From assembly GCF_000721075.1 (NCBI RefSeq), contig NZ_JOEQ01000011.1:192128-256127 (forward strand): a stretch of 64,000 nucleotides of DNA, read 5' to 3'. Made by a program: the position numbers and the translations under genes. This document shows positions 17,100 to 25,309 of this stretch, piece after piece. The DNA comes from Streptosporangium amethystogenes (GTDB taxonomy: Bacteria; Actinomycetota; Actinomycetes; Streptosporangiales; Streptosporangiaceae). The notes below the pieces were generated by a model. The model did not search any database, had not been told where the DNA came from, and saw only the letters and a program-made list of their open reading frames with translations. Each line of letters begins with the position of its first letter. The stretch's first letter is position 1.

Positions 17100-17545
17100 T
17101 GAGTGATCGGCTACAGCATCTCGGCGGACGACATCGGTCACATATCCGCTGATCGCCGCGTCCAGCGTGTCGGCGTCCACCTCGGCCAGGACCCGGCGGA
17201 AGGTCCGCTCGCTGGGCACGATGAACCGGTCGGTGAACGGATCGTGGTAGGCGCCCAGCCGCTTCAACACCGCTTGCGAGGTCCGGGCGGCCCACTGCCG
17301 GATCGCCGCCACGCTGTCGCCGCCGACCACGAGCGTCGCGCACGCGGTCAACGTCAAGATGACCACCAGCGGATGCCGCAGCCCGCACGCCGAGCGCTGA
17401 TCCGGCACCGCCGCCAGTCGGCGCATCAACGCTGATTCCACCACGACCGGATCAGCTGTCAGCTCCGCTTCCCATAACGCCAGGTCGGTGAGCTGGTCAA
17501 GAAGAGGGACGCAGCAGGAGCTGGTCGGGGAAGATGGGAACACGA
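17100..17545 (-). pseudogene. ISAs1-family transposase, N-terminal relic
   Basis: The minus-strand reading contains the DDE-transposase-associated N-terminal domain: VPDQRSACGLRHPLVVILTL, VGGDSVAAIRQWA, LGAYHDPFTDRFIVPSERT, FRRVLAEVDADTLDAAISGY. The catalytic domain is missing after VTDVVRRD, where sequence passes into the sigma-regulator fragment. Dead element; no terminal repeats seen. Confidence 0.7.
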
Positions 17546-18146
17546 GTGCGACTCCTGCGGCGATTTTCGGATTTGAGACCTGAAAGATCAGCAGAAGTCG
17601 CGCTCTTCCGTCTTCCACCTGGCCAAACGCTCAACGTCGCCATACCGCATCAGAACCCAGGAACGCCGGGGCCCTGCACGCTTACCGACACGGTATGGGT
17701 CTCAAACAAGACGTTCGTCGTCATCGACGAAGAAATCTATTCGGCAAAAGAGGGTACGGAAGGAACGGAGGATCCCTGGGGAGGTCCCGACGGGGAGTGG
17801 GGTTGGTTCGCTACAAGCGGTAACGGCCTCTTGGTCACCACTGAATTCAGTGATCAGGCGGTCGATGTGCGGTTCGAATTTTGGGATGGGTCACCGTTCT
17901 CCTCAGAATCATGGACCAAGGAGCGGGAGGGGGAGGGGGAGATCGCTCTTTTTTCCGGCAAGGTCTGCTTGACGGATTGGATTGAACACCCCCCCTGCAC
18001 GACTGATCTTCGACCTGGGACACCGCGAAACAGTGTGGGGTGTTCACGCCTATATGCGGCGCCTGAGAGAGCCGATGACAAACGACCGCCATGGCACCTC
18101 CTTTGATCTGGAATTTTATCTCATTCAGTTCTGGGCGCAGCACTGA
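17534..18146 (+). pseudogene. Member 1 of an unknown small family, frameshifted in a C7 run
   Basis: The frame from 17534 reads NKTFVVIDEEIY, VDVRFEFWDGSPFSSESW and GEIALFSGKVCLTDWIEHPP, then hits a seven-C run (17989-17995). Removing one C restores ARLIFDLGHRETVW and ends FDLEFYLIQFWAQH with a stop at 18146. This is collinear with 18507-18995 and 41734-42140. The first part (17534-17580) overlaps the ISAs1 relic and is unlikely to be coding. No known domain; beta-rich by appearance. Confidence 0.55.
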
Positions 18147-18506
18147 CCTTTTACTCCGCTGTTTGTGTCAACAGGTTACGTGATTCTTCTTGATCTGCTC
18201 GGCCAGTGGCTGGGAATCGCTGAGCCGCGCGATCTTTTCTGGATTCGGTTACTCGACTGGTAGGACTTGGTTACCTCGGGTAGGAGACGGTATGTCACCT
18301 GTTTTAAGGGTGAGGGAAGATAACCCCCCCAAGCCCTACTGGTGGTGCATCTCCTGACCGTGACCGGGCTTCCCCGGGCCGGGACGATTGTTCCCCACCG
18401 AGAAGTTTCCCGGCCAACGTTCGATGCGAGGCCACTGGGCTCGCTCGCAGGCTCTGGTGCGGGTTGGAACAACCCGCTGCCCTCTTTTCAGAAAGGTCCG
18501 ATCGCT

Positions 18507-18995
18507 GTGGCCGCCCTTCTCGTCAGTGCCCTCGATTCCATCGTCATCCACCTGGGTTATGAGTTCCTGATCACGGAGGTGACGGATGGTGTATCCACAG
18601 GTTCACCCGCTCCTGGTGAGATGCTGCACAGGCAGCAACCGATGATCTCAGTTGGGCAGAACGGTGTGAACATCACCAGCGACTCTCCGCAGGGTTCTGT
18701 GATCCACGTCAGATACGAGCTCTGGGACGGGGCCCCGGAAGGGCTCGCCACCTGGACCCAGATGTGGGAGGGGGAGCTCTGTCTCGGTTCCGGAACCATT
18801 GGTCTTGTCCAGCATTTCGCCGAGGAGTGGGACGAGTACCTCCAGTTCGACACCGGGGTGAAGGACGCCTCCTGGTCGGCCCGCGTACAGACCAGGAAAC
18901 TGACCAATACCGAAGAGTCCGACTTCCCCGCTGACGTCGTTTGTGTCAAGCTCTACCGGATGCAGTTGTGGTCGCCGACGGTCAAAACCAGATGA
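18507..18995 (+). CDS. Member 2 of the unknown small family
   Basis: 162 aa from GTG 18507, with GAAAGG 10 bases upstream; the frame is open further but has no similarity to relatives there. Family blocks: YEFLITEVTDG, VIHVRYELWDGAPEGLATW, WEGELCLGSGTIGLVQHF and a C-terminal VVCVKLYRMQLW. The best-preserved copy of three in the window. No signal peptide, TM helix or recognised domain. The gap 18147-18506 before it holds only an AT-rich stretch, probably its promoter. Confidence 0.6.
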   Translation: MAALLVSALDSIVIHLGYEFLITEVTDGVSTGSPAPGEMLHRQQPMISVGQNGVNITSDSPQGSVIHVRYELWDGAPEGLATWTQMWEGELCLGSGTIGLVQHFAEEWDEYLQFDTGVKDASWSARVQTRKLTNTEESDFPADVVCVKLYRMQLWSPTVKTR

Positions 18996-19125
18996 GGCTG
19001 TCCTGGCGGGATCGTGTGCACATCCCGTCGGGAAGTTGATTTCGGTACAGGTAGGTGAGGCCGCGACCGTTCCTGTCGTCCGCGATCCCACCCTCGATTC
19101 GGTCGGGACCGGCGCCACCTCCGGC
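18985..19125 (-). pseudogene. Relic of cassette gene A
   Basis: On the minus strand the sequence reads GLTYLYRNQLPDGM, matching RDLTDSYRNRLPDGV of the 89-aa cassette protein (7434-7703). The DNA around GATTTCGGTAC and GTGAGG-CGCG-CCG is also clearly related. The rest of the gene is missing, so a third cassette copy once existed or a fragment was duplicated here. Confidence 0.45.
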
Positions 19126-19335
19126 TCCGCTTCGCACAGATGGCAGGAATCGCAAGGCCGTGGCCCCGTACCGTTCGCCGTATGGTCACGCGCTTGGTCG
19201 ACAGCAGTGATGATCACTTCGGTGCGTTTCCATGTCTGATCGATCGAGCGATAACGGTAGCGAGCCGACGGCGTATCAGCTTGGATCGGAAAGCCCTTGG
19301 ACACTCTCGTTTAAGGCACCGGAGGGAGATCGGTC

Positions 19336-19650
19336 GTGGGGGAGAAACTCCGGCGGGAAGGCGAGCCCCTGGCATGGCTGATCCGTGGCGGCCGGGACGG
19401 CGAGGGTGGCGAAGAGCTGGAGAGCAGAAAAGAGGACAAGGCGCTGGCCGAGGGCCTCGCGGTCGTTGGGTGGCGCGAGCTCGGAGACATCGGGCACTAC
19501 TCGCACCGGGACGACCTCAAGGAAGAGGTGCGGCGCGCCTATCCGAAGAGCTCACCGGTTGTCATCGCCAACTGGGCCGGGTAACTCTGGCGATTCTCCA
19601 AGGAGATCCAGGAAGGCGGCCTGGTGGTGATGCCCATATCTGGAGAAGGT
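19336..19650 (+). pseudogene. Mrr-type restriction gene, N-terminal relic with nonsense codon
   Basis: AWLIRGGRDGEGGEEL, LAEGLAVVGWRELGDI and VVIANWAG match the N-terminal domain of actinobacterial Mrr-like restriction enzymes. The family then has Q-LW; here TAA (19582-19584) stands at the Gln position and the same frame goes on LWRFSKEIQEGGLVVMPI. The sequence breaks off after that, before any nuclease domain. Confidence 0.5.
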
Positions 19651-19765
19651 CCGGAGGGCACGTAACGACCTCATGCACTTCTCCGCCGACCCTCCCTCAC
19701 CCAAGCAGTACGCGGCCATCAACGGCCTGCTGTCGCTACTTCGAGCCGCTGACCCACAGCTCTAG
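19651..19765 (+). pseudogene. C-terminal relic with RNDLMHF motif
   Basis: Reads EKVRRARNDLMHFSADPPSP, then AAINGLLSLLRAADPQL and stop. RNDLMHFSPDP is the ending of certain actinobacterial HEPN-like or CBS-associated proteins. Only about 38 codons remain, directly joined to the Mrr-type relic. Confidence 0.4.
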
Positions 19766-19859
19766 TGCTGTGACCACATACGTTCACCGGGTTGGGTGAT
19801 CACGCGGTGACCTGGTCACCGCGAGCGGCAACCCGGTGAACCTTCCCGGTCACAGCACT
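19764..19859. mobile_element. MITE-like 96-bp palindrome
   Basis: Terminal inverted repeats AGTGCTGTGACC-N6-GTTCACCGGGTTG (left) and the exact complement on the right, about 31 bp each, flank an inner palindrome GCGGTGACC-T-GGTCACCGC. No ORF. It starts right after a relic's stop codon. This looks like a non-autonomous element or a very strong hairpin; no clear target duplication. Confidence 0.55.
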
Positions 19860-20483
19860 TCCAGCGCGTAGCCGCCCATGCCAGGACCGTGCAGAGATCG
19901 CGCCTGTCCTGTGCCCGTCGGCCACGCTCGTGCCGTCGGTGGTCGACTGACCATCAAGGTGATTCGGGTCATCTGTATCCGTTGTAACGGCTCTGAGTGG
20001 TATTGCCACTTCGGCCGCCCGGTAGTTGACTAGATTAGCCCGTTATCCCGAATCGGCTATCAAAGTAATTTAGTCAGCTTTTTGGGCACATTTTGCAAAC
20101 ATGTATCATTTGATGCGATCTGGGTGATATCTAGGTGTTCGTCGGAATTGATAGCTTTTTGAGATGAAACTAGTATCGATAAAAGATGTCCCTGGCTTGG
20201 GGGTATCGATGGCGAACGGTTGCGTGGGCAGGCATCTTTCCTGTTGCCATGGCAGATCGGTACGGGCTGGATATCTGAGGTATGCCAGGTTGGGTAGTCG
20301 GCTGCCTGAATGTCGCGGGAGAGCGTAACCGCAGGTCGTGGGGCACTGCTTTCCTCTGCCCAAGGTCATGCTGGAGATGTACTCTGTGAAGCGCAAGTGA
20401 AGGTAATAAGTCAGCAGATGTGAAGTGCGAAAACCGGCTTGTGGACCCGTAACTCCTGGTAAACAAGTAAAGCAGGGAGCCTG
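19860..20483. other. AT-rich non-coding region before the epimerase/oxidase operon
   Basis: About 620 bases clearly poorer in GC than the rest of the window, with no convincing gene. A 30-codon ORF at 20186-20278 (MSLAWGYRWRTVAWAGIF, then ALADRYGLDI-like end) lacks a good ribosome site. It probably carries the operon promoter and regulatory sites. Confidence 0.5.
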
Positions 20484-21401
20484 ATGCCCGATTTGACGCG
20501 CCGTCGAAAAGGTCCCAGGGGAGCGGTTCGCCTGCTCACCTCCACGGCTCTCAATACATTTGTTGGCCTGCTTGGTCTCATCGTTCCGTTGACCGCGTGG
20601 GCGCTGGGGCAAGCCTCGGTAACAACGATCCTCTTTGTCGTTGAAACTGGCTTGTTGATTGCAATTGTCATCCGACATGCTTGGTTGCAGGCAACCTACA
20701 TACAATTCAGGCGAGCGAGCGGCCGGGCGATGTCTGATCCAACGTACTTCGAACTTATAAGCGCCACTCTCGAAGGAGAGTTGATGGAGGACACGGAGGA
20801 GATCGCCGATGGCCATCTCCTCCTGTACGCGGCGGAGGTCCCGCGAATAAGCGTGCTGCTGTATCGGACATTGATCGACTCTTCATGTCAACCACGAAAA
20901 ATTATGGCAACCGATCTCACAACAGATCCTCGGCTGTTGACCCAGCGTAGGGAATACCTCGTGGAGAACCGTCGACTGATCGAGTCCGGCGGCGTTATTC
21001 TACGCATATTTGTCTGCCGCCTGTCGGATCTGACGAAACGTAGCTACGCCAAAGACCTGATCGACCTCGTCGACCTTCACCGGTCACTGGGTGTTCAGTG
21101 CGGGATCGCCGTACGCGAGTGGTTGAGGCCCGATCAGGCGGTCGACTTCGTGGTAGTGGCCGCAGCGGCCGTGCTGGTTGAGGAAGAGCAGGGCGATGCG
21201 GGATACAGCAAAGGTCGAAGTAGCGTTTACTTCAAGCGCATAGACAAATGGGTGAAGAAGTTCGAGGAGATCTGGGGCGCGGAGAACTCGTCTGCGGCTC
21301 CGGCCGTTCTTCATTCATATGAACAGGTGGCTCGGGAACTTCTGGTCGATTCCAGATGGAAGCCTGCGGAGATCAGCGCAGCTTTAAGTAAGCACAGATA
21401 A
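20484..21401 (+). CDS. Membrane-anchored protein of unknown function
   Basis: 305 aa, first gene of a four-gene operon. Two N-terminal TM helices (about residues 18-38 and 42-62), then a cytosolic alpha/beta domain of about 230 residues: EVPRISVLLYRTLIDSSCQP, MATDLTTDPRLLTQRREYL, VDFVVVAAAAVLVEEEQ, SVYFKRIDKWVKKFEEIW. The domain layout recalls nuclease-dead phospholipase-D-like sensor domains, but no HKD motif is seen and I do not recognise the family. The next gene follows after 15 bases. Confidence 0.75.
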   Translation: MPDLTRRRKGPRGAVRLLTSTALNTFVGLLGLIVPLTAWALGQASVTTILFVVETGLLIAIVIRHAWLQATYIQFRRASGRAMSDPTYFELISATLEGELMEDTEEIADGHLLLYAAEVPRISVLLYRTLIDSSCQPRKIMATDLTTDPRLLTQRREYLVENRRLIESGGVILRIFVCRLSDLTKRSYAKDLIDLVDLHRSLGVQCGIAVREWLRPDQAVDFVVVAAAAVLVEEEQGDAGYSKGRSSVYFKRIDKWVKKFEEIWGAENSSAAPAVLHSYEQVARELLVDSRWKPAEISAALSKHR

Positions 21402-21416
21402 TCGATTGCGGGAGAT

Positions 21417-22400
21417 ATGAACAGTATCGAGATCCTGAAGACCCACGGCTCGAAGAACGATATTTTCATCATTGAATCTCCTTATGATCAGTTCCCCGAA
21501 GAGGTGGACCTGGTGCAGTTGGTTCGTGGCATCTGTGATCGGAACGGACCGCTCGGCGGCGATGGGATCTACTTCGTGGATCACGTCGACGGAGTGCCGG
21601 AGGCCACCTTCTTCAACCCGGACGGTTCGCGGGCAGACCTGTGTGGAAACGGAATGAGATGTCTCGGACGGTATGTTCTTGAACGAAGGGCCGAGACCTC
21701 GACATCTATTATGTCAGGCCGCCATCGTTTCGTTGTTCGCACAGTTCCGGAAACAGCAGGCGGTGTGCGTCAGGTCTCAGTAGATCTACCTCTGGTGTCT
21801 TTCACGGCACCTAGTCCCATAGTGGCCGGCTCCGCGCTCTGGGTTGATCGATCTATTCCTGTCCTGGATTCACATCTGACCTTTACCGCCTTGGCCGTGC
21901 CCAACTCTCATCTTGTGGCGATCGTCAATTACTACGATGAGCAGGAGCTTGTCCGTATCGGAGGCATCGTGGCCGCAGACGTTGATCAGTTTCCTATCGG
22001 GGCGAATGTCTCATTCGTCTACCCCGTCGGGCCCGACGAGATATTTGTCAGAACCTACGAGCGTGGAGTTGGTTTGACGCCATCCTGTGGGTCGGCCGTC
22101 GTAGCGTCATCGGCAGTGTATTCACGACTCGTGGCGAACACACAGGTAAGCGAGGTCACTGTCAGAAATGCGGGAGGAATGGCGAAGGTCACCCTCCGAA
22201 CGGAGAATGGCGATCTGATGCCGACTCTCGAAGGTAACGCAACATTCGTCTACCGGGCTGATGTCGCCATCGACGACATCCTGGACGCCGAGCGAGAGTC
22301 CTTTGTGCAGGGCGAGTCGTTCCCCGCGGAGATCGCAGCCTATGCTGATCTGGAGAACGAGAACCGCGCCTGGCTGAAAGAAAAGGGGATATTCGTTTAA
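21417..22400 (+). CDS. Diaminopimelate epimerase-like protein (DapF family)
   Basis: 327 aa. Both active-site cysteine motifs are present: DLCGNGMRC (Cys about 76) and TPSCGSA (Cys about 224, usually ACGTGA). KTHGSKNDIFIIE at the start is the family's substrate-binding strand. The family epimerises alpha-carbons without cofactor by a two-Cys mechanism. Here it sits with a desaturase-like enzyme and an amino acid oxidase, not with lysine genes, so it likely acts on a different amino acid in a secondary pathway. About 45 C-terminal residues are extra. TAATG overlap with the next gene. Confidence 0.85.
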   Translation: MNSIEILKTHGSKNDIFIIESPYDQFPEEVDLVQLVRGICDRNGPLGGDGIYFVDHVDGVPEATFFNPDGSRADLCGNGMRCLGRYVLERRAETSTSIMSGRHRFVVRTVPETAGGVRQVSVDLPLVSFTAPSPIVAGSALWVDRSIPVLDSHLTFTALAVPNSHLVAIVNYYDEQELVRIGGIVAADVDQFPIGANVSFVYPVGPDEIFVRTYERGVGLTPSCGSAVVASSAVYSRLVANTQVSEVTVRNAGGMAKVTLRTENGDLMPTLEGNATFVYRADVAIDDILDAERESFVQGESFPAEIAAYADLENENRAWLKEKGIFV

Positions 22401-23482
22401 TGGCCAATGGGCTGATCCTTTTTCTGATCGGGCTGATCGCCTGCCAGATCGATCACTGGTGGTTCTCTCCATATCGCCGTCTTCCGGGATCCGGCAAGGA
22501 TCGTCCCTCCTGCAACGACATAGCCTCGATCAAGCGACTCCAACGCGCCCGTGCCAATAACTACACACCGGCCTGTGTCGTCATCGGACACTGGCTCGAA
22601 ATAGCAGGCCTCTGGGTGATTGGCGGAGTGGCGGACAACCTCTTCGTATGGGTGCTCATCGCGATACTGGTCTCGATGGAGTTCCGTTGCTTACAGGAGG
22701 TTTCCCACTACGCGGTGCACCGCTCGCTCTGTCGCGCCCGTCATGTCGGTGACCTGTTGGCCAACATGGGATTCCAGTTTCCGCTCGCGCTGCGAGATCT
22801 GACACAGCGGCGAGTTGTGCATGTGCAGCGCCACCACCCGAACGCCATCATTCCCGGAGTCGATCCCAACCTGGAGGATCTCGCCAACGCCGGCCTTTCC
22901 CCGGGGTGCACGAGAATCAGGTTTCTTCTGGGTGTTCTGTTCCCGATGACTCCCCGAGGGGTTTGCCGGACGGGGAGGGACATCTGGCAGGTCCTGACTT
23001 CGAGTCGGCAAAGAAGGTGGGTGTTGTTGTCGACAGCCGTCATGGCGGTCTGTGCATGTCTGCTGGGTGGACTAATAGGACTTGCCTTCGGTTTCCTGAT
23101 CCCGCGGATCCTCATCTATCCGGAGCTGTCGTGGATATCTCTGCTCGTCGAGCATCGATGGTTTGATCGCCCGCCGGATTGCGGAAACCGGGTGAGTGTC
23201 GAGGCCGCGCGCTGCCAGCGTCTTTATCATGGAAGACCCGTGCTGGAAGCTCTTGCCGGTCACACTCTGCTTCCCTATGGAGACCTGCGGCATTTCGCTC
23301 ACTCGGCCTATCCAATGATTCGCTGGAACTACCTGAGAGCCGTGGAGAGAGTCATCGGACAGCCACAAAGGCTGGTCCCGGCGATTTTCTTCGGTCCGCA
23401 CTCGTCATTGGCATATGTCTACCGGTCCACCGTCCTTGGAGAAGCTCATGACGAAAGCAGGGCTCAGCCGCATCCACTCTGA
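22400..23482 (+). CDS. Fatty acid desaturase-like di-iron membrane enzyme
   Basis: 360 aa with several TM helices. Three histidine boxes of the membrane desaturase/hydroxylase superfamily: HYAVH (about 104, HXXXH), HVQRHHP (about 140, HXXXHH) and RHFAHSAYP (about 299). LVEHRWF at about 252 adds another typical ligand site. The family uses di-iron and oxygen to desaturate or hydroxylate lipids or carrier-bound acyl/aminoacyl groups. Coupled to the DapF-like gene by TAATG; the oxidase starts 12 bases after. Substrate unknown; the low GC fits with horizontal transfer of the whole operon. Confidence 0.75.
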   Translation: MANGLILFLIGLIACQIDHWWFSPYRRLPGSGKDRPSCNDIASIKRLQRARANNYTPACVVIGHWLEIAGLWVIGGVADNLFVWVLIAILVSMEFRCLQEVSHYAVHRSLCRARHVGDLLANMGFQFPLALRDLTQRRVVHVQRHHPNAIIPGVDPNLEDLANAGLSPGCTRIRFLLGVLFPMTPRGVCRTGRDIWQVLTSSRQRRWVLLSTAVMAVCACLLGGLIGLAFGFLIPRILIYPELSWISLLVEHRWFDRPPDCGNRVSVEAARCQRLYHGRPVLEALAGHTLLPYGDLRHFAHSAYPMIRWNYLRAVERVIGQPQRLVPAIFFGPHSSLAYVYRSTVLGEAHDESRAQPHPL

Positions 23483-23494
23483 GCAGAGGACACT

Positions 23495-24454
23495 GTGAAG
23501 ATCACGGTGGTTGGCGCCGGCGTGATCGGGCTCACAACGGCGCTGAGGTTGAAAGAGACGGGAGCGGAGATCTCCGTCATCGCCTCCGAACTCCCGCAGC
23601 AGACCTCCTCAGCGGTGGCCGCTGCCCTCTGGGGCCCCTTCCGCGCCGGCCCTCCCGGCGACGTCGCTCGCTGGAGCTCCCACTCACTGAGAATCTTCCG
23701 GCATCTCGCAGGGCACGTTCCGGCAGCGGGGGTGCGGATATCCTCGGGCATTCAGGCAGCCCGACGTACGGTCTCGCCACCGGTCTGGCACGAATTATTG
23801 AACGAGGTGGCCGAGTGGACACCGTGCGCCGCACAGGACATGCCAGAAGGCTTCGTCATGGGTTGGCGATACAGCACGCCGATGATAGAGATGCCGACCT
23901 ATCTGGGATACCTGGAGAATCTTCTGTCAGCCACCGGGACAAAGATCGAACAGGCCACTCTCACCTCCCTCGAAGAGGCAGGCCGGCCTGATCTGGTTGT
24001 CAACTGCTCTGGATACGGGGCAGCGGAACTGGCCGTGGACCCACTGCTACGCGCAGTGCGTGGGGATCACCTGGTGGTGGAAAATCCGGGAGTGACTGAC
24101 TTCTTCAGTGAGGACCGTGAATCATCAGATCGTCTCACCGCGATCTACCCTCACAGAAAGACTGTCATACTCAGCGGCACCGCGATCGACGGTGTACAGG
24201 ACCGCACCCCGGACTCCGCGATAGGGAAAGCGATTCTGGCTCGTTGCTGCGAGATCAATCCACGCTTGAGCGACGCCTCCATCGTGGACCATCGGGTCGG
24301 AATCCGGCCAGTCAGGCCAACCGTCCGACTTGAGATCGATCGCCTGGCGAACAAGGTGCCCTGCGTTCACAACTATGGACATGGCGGAGCAGGTGTGACC
24401 CTCTCCTGGGGATGCGCCGAAGACGTCCTGCGGATCGCACAGTCCCTACTCTGA
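23495..24454 (+). CDS. FAD-dependent D-amino-acid oxidase-like protein
   Basis: 319 aa from GTG. N-terminal dinucleotide fold KITVVGAGVIGLTTALRL, then SSAVAAALWGPF, and the C-terminal DAO signature HNYGHGGAGVTLSWG. IDGVQDRTPD and VDHRVGIRPVRPTVRLE also fit DAO family enzymes. It would oxidise a D-amino acid to an imine/keto acid with peroxide release. Placement after an epimerase suggests sequential epimerisation and oxidation, or selective removal of one isomer. Last gene of the operon. Confidence 0.85.
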   Translation: MKITVVGAGVIGLTTALRLKETGAEISVIASELPQQTSSAVAAALWGPFRAGPPGDVARWSSHSLRIFRHLAGHVPAAGVRISSGIQAARRTVSPPVWHELLNEVAEWTPCAAQDMPEGFVMGWRYSTPMIEMPTYLGYLENLLSATGTKIEQATLTSLEEAGRPDLVVNCSGYGAAELAVDPLLRAVRGDHLVVENPGVTDFFSEDRESSDRLTAIYPHRKTVILSGTAIDGVQDRTPDSAIGKAILARCCEINPRLSDASIVDHRVGIRPVRPTVRLEIDRLANKVPCVHNYGHGGAGVTLSWGCAEDVLRIAQSLL

Positions 24455-24528
24455 CAAGGTGATACACCAGCAATCGGAAGCATTGGCGTCACTGTCTGCC
24501 GAGGCAGAGACGGTCCGCGGACCGAATG

Positions 24529-25113
24529 TCAGTCAACGACGTCAACGCTGCTTTGCGCCCCAGGGTGATGAGGCATATTGGTGAGGTTGCGACGATGGAT
24601 CTCGATCAGGGTGTGGGAGGCAAAGGCGTAAGCAGGACCGTAGAAGAAGGGCGGAATACCCACCCCCGTGCCGTTCCTGTAGCAGGAGTACCAGTCGGGA
24701 AGAGACAGGTGATCGGTCGGCGGGCATTGGGTCAGGTCCGACCAGGGGCCGACGACGTTGGCGGCGAGGTTGACCACCGCGAGAATTCCTAGAACGACCG
24801 CCAGAACCAGGGTGGTTCGATCCCGCCACCTTCGCCGGAGCAAGGCCGCTACGGCCACCGCAGGTACGGGGAGCGCGAAGGCCAGCACGACGACTTCGGC
24901 ATCCCACAGCACCCGCATGATGCCCACGCCGACAGAGCCCAGATAGCCGATGCCGAGGCCTTGCGACAGAGGGAGGATCCCGATCCCGTCGATGACGTGG
25001 AAGTCGTAGTAGAAGAGACCGGTGCTCGCGATGGTGTCGCTGCCGAACCAGGCCATGACCGAGGGGAGGAGCGCGAGCAACGCGGCCGCTGACCACCACC
25101 GCTGTGCCCGCAT
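24529..25113 (-). CDS. Membrane protein of unknown function
   Basis: 194 aa with about four TM helices (residues 8-24, 46-62, 72-92, 98-120) and a polar C-terminus containing CPPTDHLSLPDWYSC, a possible extracellular disulphide loop. Convergent with the preceding operon. No family recognised. Region 25114-25309 after its start holds nothing clear. Confidence 0.7.
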   Translation of the reverse strand: MRAQRWWSAAALLALLPSVMAWFGSDTIASTGLFYYDFHVIDGIGILPLSQGLGIGYLGSVGVGIMRVLWDAEVVVLAFALPVPAVAVAALLRRRWRDRTTLVLAVVLGILAVVNLAANVVGPWSDLTQCPPTDHLSLPDWYSCYRNGTGVGIPPFFYGPAYAFASHTLIEIHRRNLTNMPHHPGAQSSVDVVD

Positions 25114-25309
25114 CTGCCCTGCTTCCCGCCACCGGTACCGGATGAGGCGAAAAGCATGTCATGCAATCGTCCCCCAGGCCCCCCGTATCGCCGACGTAGG
25201 GCGAAGCCGGTCGGCTGAAGGACGCCCTAAGACGTACGGTCGCACCGGTCAACCCTCTCCCGGCCAGGGCCGGTTGTTCGCGGGGAGTACCTCTTGGCCT
25301 ATTGATCGT

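Noticed and set aside
17534..17580. ATG 17534 as true start of family member 1
   Set aside because: The first codons are antisense to the ISAs1 relic and are not shared with the other family members.
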